From the NCBI GenBank assembly GCA_036940085.1, contig JALLBK010000321.1:1-52874 (forward strand): a DNA stretch of 52,874 nt. The letters run 5' to 3'. Positions 35,132 to 46,000 of the stretch are shown here, in pieces. A model generated the notes under the pieces. The model saw only the letters and a list, made by a program, of their open reading frames with translations, did not search any database and was not told the DNA's origin. A program made the position numbers and the translations under genes. Every line of letters starts with the position of its first letter. Within the stretch, counting starts at the first letter, position 1. Source of the stretch: Discostella pseudostelligera. Lineage: Eukaryota; Bacillariophyta; Thalassiosirophyceae; Thalassiosirales; Thalassiosiraceae.

Positions 35132-36997
35132 ATGAACCCCAACGCCGGCGAATGGAAGCCATCGGCCGCCGCCACGGAATGGAAGCCTTCCGTGCCAGCA
35201 GCAGCAGCAGCAGCACTGCCGCCGCTGACGTCGACGGCATCGACCGCCGCCGCTGACATCGACACCACCGTCGAGGACGAGTCCGATCCACTCTGGCAAC
35301 TCGTCCTCACCAAAATCTGCAATGGCGATCGAGTCCGAGCATTCAAGCTAATTAATGATCCTGATTCATTGGCCAATTATCCCGAGGTGGAGCAACTCAT
35401 TGCTGCCATGCCCAATGATGATGCTGATGCTGCTGCGGCCATGGAGGAAGATGATGACGATGATGATTGGGAGAAGGCAGACAATGATGCTGCTGCTGCT
35501 GCTACCAACACAGCCACAGCTACTCATGCAGCCGCCGCTCTAGCTGAAGGGGTGGCTGGCATGACCATCGCCACTGCCACCGAAGCTGCACCACCACCCG
35601 CCCCTTCCAAGAAGGAAGCAACAGTCATTGAAGAGACACCACCATCCGTACCCCTGGTCGAAGGTGATCCACGGGAACATCTCAATCTCGTCTTCATCGG
35701 GCATGTCGATGCTGGCAAATCCACACTCTCTGGCAACATTCTCTACCTTACCGAAAATGTCGACAAACGCACTATTGAAAAGTACGAAGCCGAAGCCAAG
35801 GAGCGTAATCGCGAATCATGGTTCTTGGCGTTTATCATGGACACCAATGAAGAAGAGCGTGCCAAGGGGATTACGGTAGAGGTCGGCCGGGCGACCTTTG
35901 AGACGAAATTACATCGTTATTCGATATTGGACGCACCTGGACATAAGAATTATGTCCCCAATATGATCATGGGGGCAAGTCAAGCCGATGTAGCCGTTCT
36001 TGTCATTTCGGCACGCAAGGGTGAATTCGAGGCGGGGTTTAACAAGGGTGGACAAACACGTGAACATGCACTATTGGCCAAGACACTTGGTGTCACCTAC
36101 CTTATTGTGGTGATTAATAAAATGGATGAACCCACGGTTCAATGGAAAAAAGAACGTTTCGACGAATGTGTTAGTAAACTCCGCCCCTTCCTCAAGGGGT
36201 GTGGCTTCAAAATCAAAAAGGAAGTCAAGTTTATGGCCATTTCGGCACTCACTGGCGCTAATGTCAAAGATGAAGTCGATCCAAAGTTATGTGATTGGTG
36301 GGGAAATTCATGGAAGAGCGGTGAGAATAATACGGACAAACCGACACTAATGTCACTATTGGACAGTTTGGAAATGAAGGGACGCAATCCCAATGCACCC
36401 GTCCGTTTTCCGGTATTGGATCGATATACCGACCGGGGGACTATTGCCATGGGCAAAGTCGAAAGTGGCACTCTCCGTCCAGGCACCAAGGTTATATTAA
36501 TGCCCACTCGTCAAACGTACAAGATTGACGGAATATGGAGTGAGGAGACACCCTTGGCAAGTGCACGACCGGGCGAGAATGTCTTACTCAAGATTGGTGG
36601 CGCGGGGATGGAAGATGTCCAAAAGGGATTTGTTATTTGTACCGACCCCCCCTGTCGGAGTGTGGACAAATTAATTTGTCAAATTATGGTAATGGATTTA
36701 CCAGAACATGCCAAGGTTTTAACTGCGGGATTTACGGCAGTGTTTCATGCCCATTGTGCGGAAGAGGAAGCGACAGTGACCAAGATATTCGAAACGATTG
36801 ATCGAAAGGGTAAGGTAATGAAGGGTGCACATTTTGCCAATGTGGGCATGACGGTGATTTGTATGATTGAATTAGCACGGACGGTTCCGTGTGAGACGTA
36901 TGAGGATTATCCATTTTTGGGACGGTTTACGTTACGGACTGAGGGGAAGACTTGTGCCATTGGTGTGATTAAGAAGTTGCCTCCGAAGAAGGAGTAA
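35132..36997 (+). CDS. eukaryotic peptide chain release factor eRF3 (GTPase)
   Basis: Translational GTPase that works with eRF1 to end protein synthesis in the cytosol. Single exon, 621 aa. The N-terminus MNPNAGEWKPSA matches the PAM2 motif core (LNPNAxEFxP) that binds the MLLE domain of poly(A)-binding protein, and a partial second copy EWKPSVP follows. Then comes an Ala-rich and acidic region of about 160 residues. The GTPase domain has G1 GHVDAGKST (from residue 190), G3 DAPGH (near 267) and G4 NKMD (near 329). INKMDEPTVQWKKER and GGQTREHALLAKT are typical of eRF3 and separate it from EF-1alpha and HBS1. Beta-barrel domains 2 and 3 end with GRFTLRTEGKTCAIGVIKKL, the usual eRF3 C-terminus. 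PAM2 at the very first residue supports the chosen start. Confidence 0.95.
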   Translation: MNPNAGEWKPSAAATEWKPSVPAAAAAALPPLTSTASTAAADIDTTVEDESDPLWQLVLTKICNGDRVRAFKLINDPDSLANYPEVEQLIAAMPNDDADAAAAMEEDDDDDDWEKADNDAAAAATNTATATHAAAALAEGVAGMTIATATEAAPPPAPSKKEATVIEETPPSVPLVEGDPREHLNLVFIGHVDAGKSTLSGNILYLTENVDKRTIEKYEAEAKERNRESWFLAFIMDTNEEERAKGITVEVGRATFETKLHRYSILDAPGHKNYVPNMIMGASQADVAVLVISARKGEFEAGFNKGGQTREHALLAKTLGVTYLIVVINKMDEPTVQWKKERFDECVSKLRPFLKGCGFKIKKEVKFMAISALTGANVKDEVDPKLCDWWGNSWKSGENNTDKPTLMSLLDSLEMKGRNPNAPVRFPVLDRYTDRGTIAMGKVESGTLRPGTKVILMPTRQTYKIDGIWSEETPLASARPGENVLLKIGGAGMEDVQKGFVICTDPPCRSVDKLICQIMVMDLPEHAKVLTAGFTAVFHAHCAEEEATVTKIFETIDRKGKVMKGAHFANVGMTVICMIELARTVPCETYEDYPFLGRFTLRTEGKTCAIGVIKKLPPKKE

Positions 36998-37015
36998 ATG
37001 CAAAAATACTATTCA

Positions 37016-37230
37016 CGAGCAAGTTTAGAATACATGTTGGTTACTAATGTGAGGGAGAGGGGGGAGAGAGAGAGAGAGAGAATGAATGAACGAGAGAAAT
37101 GGTTGGGAACGGATGCTAAGGATTAAAGCAAATAAGCACAAACAAGCAAGTTGAGAATACACTTTGGTTACTAGTCATTGATTGACAATGGGAGAGATAA
37201 TGAGTGAATGAGAGAATGGTTGGGAATGGC
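37016..37230. repeat. imperfect tandem duplication in the eRF3 3' flank
   Basis: GCAAGTTTAGAATACATGTT at 37019 matches GCAAGTTGAGAATACACTTT at 37146, each followed by GGTTACTA. The blocks end with GAGAGAAATGGTTGGGAA and GAGAGAATGGTTGGGAA. The offset falls from 127 to 118 nt because of indels and a GA run in the first copy. This is a diverged local duplication. Confidence 0.75.
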
Positions 37231-37464
37231 TTTTGCAGAGTTAGAGAGAGAGAAGTTAAAGTAATGCATTGATGGACACGTCGAGTAGATAGTCCATATT
37301 AATGTGGAGGTATTTTGTGGTAATTGCAGTGCACAAAAGCACAAACAATGTCGAATCATTGGCATTGAGCGAATACATAAACATGGGTATCGACAATTCT
37401 CCTCATCTCTCATCTTCTCTCATCTCATGAAGCAATTGAAATTGGTTCGATTCGATATCTAGTG

Positions 37465-37517
37465 ACACGTGGCACCACCTGTCTGTCTGCCTCCCATGGG
37501 CCTTACACGTGGCACCA
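37465..37517. promoter_or_regulatory. two ACACGTGGCACCA G-box copies
   Basis: The 13-nt element occurs at 37465-37477 and 37505-37517, 40 nt apart, and contains the CACGTG core bound by bZIP and bHLH factors. It is about 650-700 nt upstream of the cellobiose-phosphorylase-like gene, so the target gene is uncertain. Confidence 0.5.
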
Positions 37518-37820
37518 ATTGGCTGGTCTCCCGAGCGAGCGCGTCTGTCTGCCAATTCGTCTGTACTCCTCCCCTGGAGATTCCCCACTCCACTCGTCGG
37601 TCCACAAGAACAGCTGCGTGCGTTTGCTGCCTGCTTTTGCTCGCAGCAGGTTCGCGCTCCGAGAAAGCAGCTGAAAGATTCAGCACCTCTCTTCAAAAAA
37701 GATCGTACTATTCCTCTGTAGCTGTCCGTAGGCGGGAAGGTTGGATAATATGACTTCTTCTCCTCCTCGTCATCTCCGTCCAGAAGCAGAAGATCCACTT
37801 CCGCTTGCTTCCTCCTCAAT

Positions 37821-37857
37821 GCCGGCCGGCCATCATCGCGATCGATCGATCGATCGC
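37821..37857. repeat. adjacent perfect palindromes
   Basis: GCCGGCCGGC (37821-37830) and GCGATCGATCGATCGATCGC (37838-37857) are both perfect palindromes, 7 nt apart. The second is a simple ATCG tetranucleotide run, so slippage could explain it. Confidence 0.7.
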
Positions 37858-38164
37858 ATTGCGCCGGACCCAGTAGATAGATATAGATAGCAAGACAATC
37901 ATCATTGATAGCAAATATTGTATCTTTGGATCGGCATTCGAAACGAACCGTCTAGCTGCCCACGCCACTTGCTGCTATATCGTTGGCATATTATCTCTCT
38001 GTCAGATCGGAGGAGTTGAACTTTAGTATCATCATCATCTGATAGTATAGGTATAGTAGTCGAGGGGTCGAGTTGGTCCATATCTTTTAGATTCAGCAAT
38101 TGAAATAATATACTATCCATCCAAGGGCACGCTTTGAGAACTATCTGTGCAAAAATAAACGAAG

Positions 38165-41100
38165 ATGGTTTCCTATCAGCAGGGTGGGACAAACTATCGC
38201 GGTGAGTGAAAACGAATCATCATCTTCTATATCTCGTCGTCGTCGTCATAGGGGTGTGTTGATGATTGTACATCATCATGATGTAGATTCGTTGCGATCA
38301 TGCCCATACTGGTGGTCGATGGCGCATTGGGAGAATGTTGGAAAATGTATCTTATGTTCGACAGAGGTCGGGGGGGCAGGGGGGTGTACGAGTTCATGAC
38401 AGCCATTATGTATTGGTCTATTAGATCATACTATCGCTATCGTATCACATCAATCTCTCTTACTGACATCTATACCTCTCTTTGTCTGCCCTTTTCATAC
38501 CAATCTTTGCGTCTTTAAATAATAGACGAGGAGTCGGAGCCACTCAACACCAACGAATCCTACGTCACCAACAACAACAACAACAACTATCGCAACCACC
38601 ATGCTACTGGTGCAGCAACAACAACTTCATCTTGGAAAAAGTGGGCCATGGCCACAGCAGCCATTGCACTTGTAGGAATGCTCGGTTACTCTAACCGCTC
38701 GAATTCTTCTTCTTCTTCGAATGTATCATCGGCTGATCTGCCGGTATTGGGCAAGTCTCATTCCAAGGCGGATAAGGCCATGAAGGAACAACAACTATTT
38801 GATGAACACCGTGAGTTTTATTATAGAGTATTTTTACATGTCGTTGCATACATTTGTACTATGCTGTTGAGTATCACCTTATAATTCATCTCAATATTAT
38901 GACATCTATGATTCTGACTTGTAACAATTTGGTTTCTCGGATACACTCTATTCTATTATGTAGGCCGCTACCTCCTCCATGACTTTGACGCCCGTGCACC
39001 CATCTCCAACTTTCTACCCGGTATGGCCGGAGTCTTTGGCAAACCCGTCTGGTCTTTCTATGTCAATCGCGGCCAAGGCATTGCCTCGTTTGGATTAGCC
39101 TCCAAGGATTTTCCAATGTTGGAATTCAATAGTGCCAATAAGGCGTATCAACTTACTCCCTTTATTGGATTTCGGACATTTATCCAAGGAACACGATCGG
39201 GACATCACAAGAAGGAGGATGGAACGTCGTTCCTTATTGAGCCATTCTCTCCGGCAAATACCAAGCTCCTTGGGAATAACAATGAGGCAGCGGATGATAC
39301 CAAGCCTACCAGGACCATGTATGTCGGTACGAACGAACTACAAATTGATGAGGTGGACAGTGTTCATGGCGTAACCACATCGGTTACCTACTTTGTTTTG
39401 CCCGAGGAGGAGTTTGCCGCATTGGTGCGTAAGACTACCATTACCAACACTGGAGACGATACCTTGACCATCTCGGCATTGGATGGATTGGCCAAGTTGG
39501 AACCTACTGGTGGACGATTGAATTGGGGTCTCAAAAATATTGGACGGACTCTTGAGGGTTGGATGGGAGTGTATCATGCCGATGATACTCTAACGCTGCC
39601 TTTCTATCGCATGTCCACTGAACCATCCGATGAGGCGTCGGTCAAGATTGAGAAGGCAGGTCATTACTGTATTGCCTTTGTCGAGGGTGAAAGTAGCAAG
39701 TTGTTGCCCATCGTGTATGATTCCGAGAAGGTCTTTGGTTTCTCCACGACACTGCAGGAGCCTACCGGTATCATTGCTAGTTCCATCGAGGATATTGTAC
39801 GAAACAAACAGTACGGTGATGCCAAGACGTCCTCGGCCTTTGCGGCACTTCAAAAAGTGAAGCTCGCTCCTGGGGAAAGCATCACTGTGACTTCTCTCTA
39901 CGGCGAGGCGGCGAACATTGAAGAGCTTCCCATGATTGCCGAACAGGTGAGCGAGGCGGGGTACACGAAAGGCAAGTTGGACCGTGCCCGCAAGCTCATG
40001 GAGGAGTTGACTTCCAGCGTCGAGACACATACGGCCAACCATCTATTCGACGGTGCTATCAAACAGAACTATTTGGATAACAGTCTTCGTGGTGGCATGC
40101 CTCTTATTCTTGGAGAGTTGGATGATAAGGCGCGCAGCTCGAATGCCGATGAGGATCCGCGTCTCAAGGTGTACCATGTCTTCTCGCGCATTCACGGTGA
40201 TTTGGAACGTGACTACAACGATTTCAACATTGACCCTACATTCTTCTCCCAGGGTCCGGGAAATTACCGTGACGTTGCCCAGAATAGGCGAAATGATGTC
40301 GTATTCAGCCCTCGCATCGGATCCTTCGGTGTTAAGCAATTCCTCTCCTTCATCCAGGCAGATGGGTACGAACCCTTGACCGTGGAGGCCATGGCCTACC
40401 TCGTCCAGGATCCCGCCCAGGCGGCACGCGTTGCTGGAGTCATTACGAGTGATCCCCAAAGTTCAAAGATCCTTGGAGAGATTCTCGGCGGTGGCATCTT
40501 CCGTCCTGGACAGCTCTTCACGCTGTTTGAACAGATAGGTGTCAATCTGGCGGTGAGCAATCAGCAAGCCATTGATGAAATTATGGCCATTTCGACGGAG
40601 ACTCCCGTGGCTGTGTATGGATCTGGATACTGGGCCGATCATTGGGAATATTACTTGGATCTTATCGAAGCGTACACTTCCATCTATCCCGATGGAGAGG
40701 AGAGCTTGATGTATGATACCAAGCTGCAATACTTCTTCTCGACTGCTACCGTCAAGCCTCGAAGTCTAAAGTATGTTGTTGATTACACCTTTGATGGAAA
40801 GTCCAAGCATGTCCTCCAGCTGGATGCCACCACGTTCGACGAGAACAAAGTCAAGGAACAGATTGCATTCCGTAATCAGACTACCGGACTCATTGCCAAT
40901 GAGGCGAACTGGCAACGTACCGGAAAGGTTGGAATGGGACCTGCATTCAAGAGTCCGGCGATTGCCAAGCTCTTCCTTTTGGGAACTATCAAGTACGCCA
41001 CCCGTGATGCCTACGGCATGGGAATTGAGTACGAAGGTGGTCGACCGGGATGGAACGATGCCATGAATGGTTTGGCGGGGTAAGTATATTTATTATATGA

Positions 41101-42484
41101 ATTGAAGCATTCATCAATGAACTTCATCCTTACCCAATGTTTATTTTTATTTCAAATGTACAGTATGGTTGGTTCGGGCATGCCGGAGACATTCGAGCTG
41201 TCTGAGCTCCTCAAATACGTGCTCAGTGTTGTCCAGAAATACCAACGTCCAATTGTCATCCCCGCTGAGCTTGGTGTTTTGGTTAATGCCATTAATGATG
41301 CTCTTGATGAATTGCTGGCGAGTGGATATGAAGATCCGGAAGTACTTCCTAACGCTGTTCCTGAGGAATTGTTCAAGTACTGGGATGCTGTTGCTTCCGC
41401 TCGCGAAAACTACCGCAACGACGTCGAATACTACTTCTCTGGTGATACTACCGAAATCTCAGCGGAGGATGCTATTGAAATGCTCACCAACTGGTACAAC
41501 CAAGTTCAGATTGGTGTTGGAAGGGCCATGAAAATCGGAAGTAAGGGTATCGATGATGATGGTACGAGCGGCGTCCCTCCTTCTTACTTCTCGTATAACA
41601 TTACCGATTGGGAGACAACCGATGAAAGGAATGCGAAAGGACTTCCTCTTGCCAATGCCAAGGCCATGTCCGTTGGAGTATTCCCACTCTTCCTTGAGGG
41701 GCCTACTCGATATTTGAAGCTCATCAAAGATGATGAGGAGAAAATGAAGGACATGTACACGAAGGTCCTCAACTCGGGTCTTCGCGACGATGAATTGAAG
41801 ATGTATTTCCTCTCCGCTGATCTTACTGGACAGAGCTATGATATGGGTCGGATGATGGCCTTTGCCGCTGGATGGCTTGAAAATCAGTCAATCTGGATGC
41901 ACATGTCGTACAAATACTACCTCCAGCTTCTCCGCGGGAAGCTGTACGATGAGTTTTACTCTGAAATGACAGGTGGCGGCATGCTACCATTCATGGACCC
42001 GGAAGTGTACGGTCGTTCGCTTATGGAATGCTCCTCCTTCATTGCATCCTCTGCCTTTTCTGACCCCTCCGTCGTTGGTCGGGGTTTCCTTGCCCGTCTT
42101 AGTGGTTCTACTGCTGAATTTCTCAGCATTTGGAGGCTCATGTTTATGGGACCAAACCCATACTTTATCAACGATGAAGGAAACGTCGAGATGCAGCTCA
42201 TCCCGGCCCTTCCCTTTTGGTTGTTCGACGATGCGAAATCTGGCTCTCCTGGAGAGCGCGATGACGATGGCAACTACATCGTCAGCTTCAAGCTATTTGC
42301 CTCCATCATGGTGACGTACCACAACACACTCGGAACAGATTTGTTGGATGTCTCGCCCAAGTCGTACATTGTGACGATGACTGATGGAAGCACTGTGGAG
42401 GTGGAAGGTTCCAGTATTCCTACCGAGACAGCTATTAAGATTCGCAAGTTGCTCGGTGTTGATTCCATTGACGTTTATTTCTAG
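38165..42484 (+). CDS. membrane-anchored cellobiose-phosphorylase-like (GT36/GH94-type) protein
   Basis: Exons 38165-38201, 38526-38810, 38964-41079 and 41164-42484 give 1252 aa; introns are 324, 153 and 84 nt. The first exon codes only 12 residues. A cytosolic Asn-rich stretch precedes one hydrophobic segment (WAMATAAIALVGMLGY, about residues 48-63), so it is a probable type II membrane protein with its large domain in the lumen or outside. The domain begins with VNRGQGIASFG and later shows TYFVLPEEEFAALVRKTTI, LRGGMPLILGE, HVFSRIHGDLERDYNDF and QNRRNDVVFSP. I recall these blocks from bacterial proteins annotated as cellobiose phosphorylases, which split glucan disaccharides with phosphate. 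The family match is from memory, I could not point to a catalytic Asp, and activity is unproven. A bacterial origin is possible, though four spliced exons show it is well settled. Confidence 0.62.
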
Positions 42485-43073
42485 AAGGTGCTAGCATTGT
42501 CTCAGAGAGGGATGGTCGATAATTTTTGTGATGAGTTCCTTGAAATGTGAAGTTTTGTAGTGCGAGGACGGATATAATATTGTTGTAGAACGGCGATAGT
42601 AACGAAAATTGAACACTCGCGATGACTTCGCAATTGAGCACATTTGTGTATCTGTCTGCTGTCTACATCAATAATTCAGCTCGTAAGAGATAATGCTCAT
42701 GAATGTTGACATGTCCAATCAAAGACAGGAGTATGGGGGAATTGATTTTGAGCTCATACCCTGATGGTATTTCGCCACAGTATCGCCAACACTTCAACAA
42801 CTTCTTTTGCGCGCCAAATCCGAAACGGTGCACCTGCTTTTTGGCGGGAAGACAATGACGCCCCCTTCTCTTGCTTCTTGCTTTGCAAGCCAGAGCAGCA
42901 CACAAAAAGCTACGACTATCTACGAGTACGAGACGACGACGTCGATGACCATGGACGCCGCCGAGTAGAGTCCACCACCAATAATAATATCATCATCACA
43001 ATAGATCCAACTCCAATACGCGACGGAAACCAGCCAAATCTACTGTTTATCTAGAGAGAGAGAGAGAGAGACA
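42485..43073. promoter_or_regulatory. DNA polymerase alpha promoter with two E2F-type sites
   Basis: TTTTGCGCGCCAAA at 42805-42818 is a near-palindromic E2F consensus site, and TTTTTGGCGGGAAG at 42838-42851 is a second one. They lie about 270 and 236 nt upstream of the start codon. The gene is a known E2F target in plants and animals, which supports these as real. A GA run (43055-43070) lies just before the start codon. Confidence 0.65.
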
Positions 43074-46000
43074 ATGAGCAACAAGCTCACCTCGAAGCAA
43101 CAGCGGCGTCAAGCCCTCGCCTCCCTCAAATCGGCTCGCAGTGGCCGCCGTGGTGATGGTGGTGGAGGTGGTCAATTGGATGCCCTTGACGAATTACTCG
43201 ACGATACAAAAAACAATGATGTGTATGAAACATTGGATGAGGAGCAATATAGGGAATATGTCGAACGGAAGCGCGAGCGGGAAGATTTTGTGGTGGATGA
43301 TGGTGAGTGGTGCAACAAAACAAAGTACATGTGACATATCAATGTCATTGATCATTTATTCAATTATTAGTATCACTCATGATGAAATTATCATCAATAT
43401 CATACACAACATTCAGATGGCTTGGGCTACCATGATGATGGAGACTACGACATTATGGGCATGGCTGACCATGATGATGACATTGATCATCCCAATAGCA
43501 AGCGCTCCAAGAAGGCGGCTGGGGGAGGAGGCAATGCACTGACCAAGGAGGCATTGAAAAAGGCACGCAAACACAAGGCAGCAGCTACTGCGGCATCTTC
43601 TTCTTCGTTGACGGGCAATGGGGAAGGAGGCGCCACCAATACTAATAATAATCGGACCATGTGGGATTTTGTCAACAAGGGCATTTCTACCACCAGTACT
43701 ACAACCAGCATGGGTATAAGTGGTGGCGGCACTGAAGGGGGAGGCAGATTCACCAGCAAGAAGAGCCGAACCAACAACAATGAGGATGCCATATCTAATG
43801 ATTTGGATGATTTATTGAACGGTTTGGATGACGAGGATCATTCTGGTGGTCATGCAAGGCGCGCCGTTTCCCGCGGTGGTAGTGCTGGAGGTGCAGGATC
43901 AACTAGTCGTCGTCCTCGTCACGTTCACGCCTCCTCCTCTCGTCACAACGACCGACGTGCTTCGTTGCATCATCAACACCAAAACCATCGAGACAATGCC
44001 ACCGATCGTCGTCGCAGTATCAGTGGCAGTGGCAATGGCAGCATTACCACCGCCATTCAGCATCGTCGGTACAGGAACGATGATCATCACCCTGGCAGCT
44101 ATGAAGGCGAAGAGCAGGAGGAGGAGGATAACTTTGTGGACTTTGGGAATCATGATGTTGACTTTGGCAATAACGACGACACTGAAGAAGCCAATGGTGG
44201 GTTTTTTGGTAGTGGTGGAGGCAACACTGATGCAGTAATGGAAGAGGCAGCCGAGGAGGATGGTCATGACATCAATGTACCTACTGAACAGACTGGTACT
44301 GCCGACATCACCACCACCAATGATGATGATGCAGCAGCTGCAGCCACCCGTTCGTCACGTCTTGGACGTGCTACCACAGGTCGACTTGCGGGGCGACTTG
44401 CCGCGGCACGAGCCAAGGAACAGAAGGAGGAAGAGAAGACGAAGCAACTAACGGCAGCAGCAGCAGCAGTCATCGAAAAAGATCAAGAGGAAAAGGCAAG
44501 AATGCCAGAGGTTGGAATCATTACAGCGGACGTAACCTCGACGAGTTTTCAACCCACGAGTATTGCCGCGGCGAGCACTTCTGTGGGTCATGACTCTTCG
44601 GGCGTATCCATGAATTTGGATAGAATTGTCATGATCGAGGAGGCGAAGGAGGACGAGACGATTACGACGGACGAGACGATGATGGAGGTGGACGGTGACA
44701 AGGATCAGCAGCCTCCTCGGACCTATCTTGACTTGTACTGGCTCGATGCCGCGGAACGTCAGGGCGTCATTTATTTGTACGGCAAGGTGAAGGTCCCGAT
44801 GATGGAGAGTCATGGCAAGGAGAAGAAGGAGGACGACAAGAAGCAGCATCCGAAATTTGTGTACCAGAGCTGCTGCGTCATCGTGTCGAACAATGAGCGA
44901 AATTTGTTCGTTTTGTCTCGACTACTTCCATCCACCGCAACTGCTACCAACAATAATGGAACTGATGATGACGACGACGAGAAGGAACAGCAAAAACGTC
45001 ATCCCATCGGAGATGTCTACAACGAAATCAAATCCATCCTCACACCCTCGTGCATCCCTCAAGTGCAGGGTGCCAATTGGAAAGCCAAGCCGGTGACGCG
45101 ATCCTACGCCTTTGAAGACCCTACTATTCCGCGAGGTGAATGTCAATATCTCAAGGTAGTCTATGATGGGAAGTATCCCGTCCCAGAACGGAATGTGTGC
45201 GTTCATGGTGGGAAGACGTTTGAGAAGATCCTAGGAGCGGGGGCAACTAATCTTGAGAACTTTTTAATCAAGCGTCAATTGATGGGACCGGGTTGGGTGC
45301 GTATCTATAATCCTCGGCCGGTGAGCGGTGGCACCATGAGTTGGTGCAAGTGGGAATGCACCATTGACAGTCCCAAGAATTTGAAGAGGTTGGATTTAGT
45401 CACTATAAATTGTGGTGAGAAGATTACTATCCCTCCTCCACCCCCAGTGAGTACAGTAAGTATCAAGTTCAAGACAATTGTCAATCCAAAGTCGCACAAG
45501 CTGGAGATAGTGTGTGTTTCGGCCATTTGTCACTCGAATGTCTTGCTCGATGGTGCGTCCGACGAGGGCACCAAACACATGACCCAACTAACCTTGGTCC
45601 GTCCAGTCAACCTCGATTCGAACAACGGTACCATGGCCCAATACCCACGCGACATGGAGAAGGAGAGCCATGCCATGATGCCTGAATTGGGAAAAAGTCC
45701 CAACGAACGAGCTTTGCTATCACGTTTGTTTGCTCAGCTCGGGACGTGGGATCCAGATGTCATTGTGTCTCACAATGGATGGGGACATGATGTCGACGTA
45801 CTGTTGAACCGATGTGTCGAGCTCAAGGTGAGCATGTGGAGCAAGATTGGTCGACGTCGTCAGATGAAGTTACCCTCGGCATCGCAATTCGGCAATGGCA
45901 AGGACTGGGCGATTGTCCAAGCCCTTGAGGGTAGGATATTGTGCGACACTTGCCTCTCCGCCAAGGATTTCCTGAGTAGGGAGACGACGTATTCATTGAC

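Larger units (their letters stand above)
36998..38164. other. intergenic region with tandem duplication, G-boxes and palindromes
   Basis: It holds the eRF3 3' flank and the 5' region of the cellobiose-phosphorylase-like gene. Notable parts are listed separately: an imperfect duplication near 37016-37230, two ACACGTGGCACCA copies, and palindromes near 37821-37857. A TAGGCGGGAAGG element is at 37729-37740. The minus-strand open frame 37403-37819 is not supported as a gene. Confidence 0.6.

Noticed and set aside
37441..37460. GGTTCGATTCG as a possible tRNA T-loop
   Set aside because: No matching A box, acceptor stem or anticodon arm nearby.
37403..37819. 138-codon minus-strand open frame
   Set aside because: It covers G-box repeats and other intergenic motifs and shows no protein features.
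37838..37857. Palindrome as a protein-binding operator
   Set aside because: It is a simple ATCG run, so slippage explains it without a binding site.
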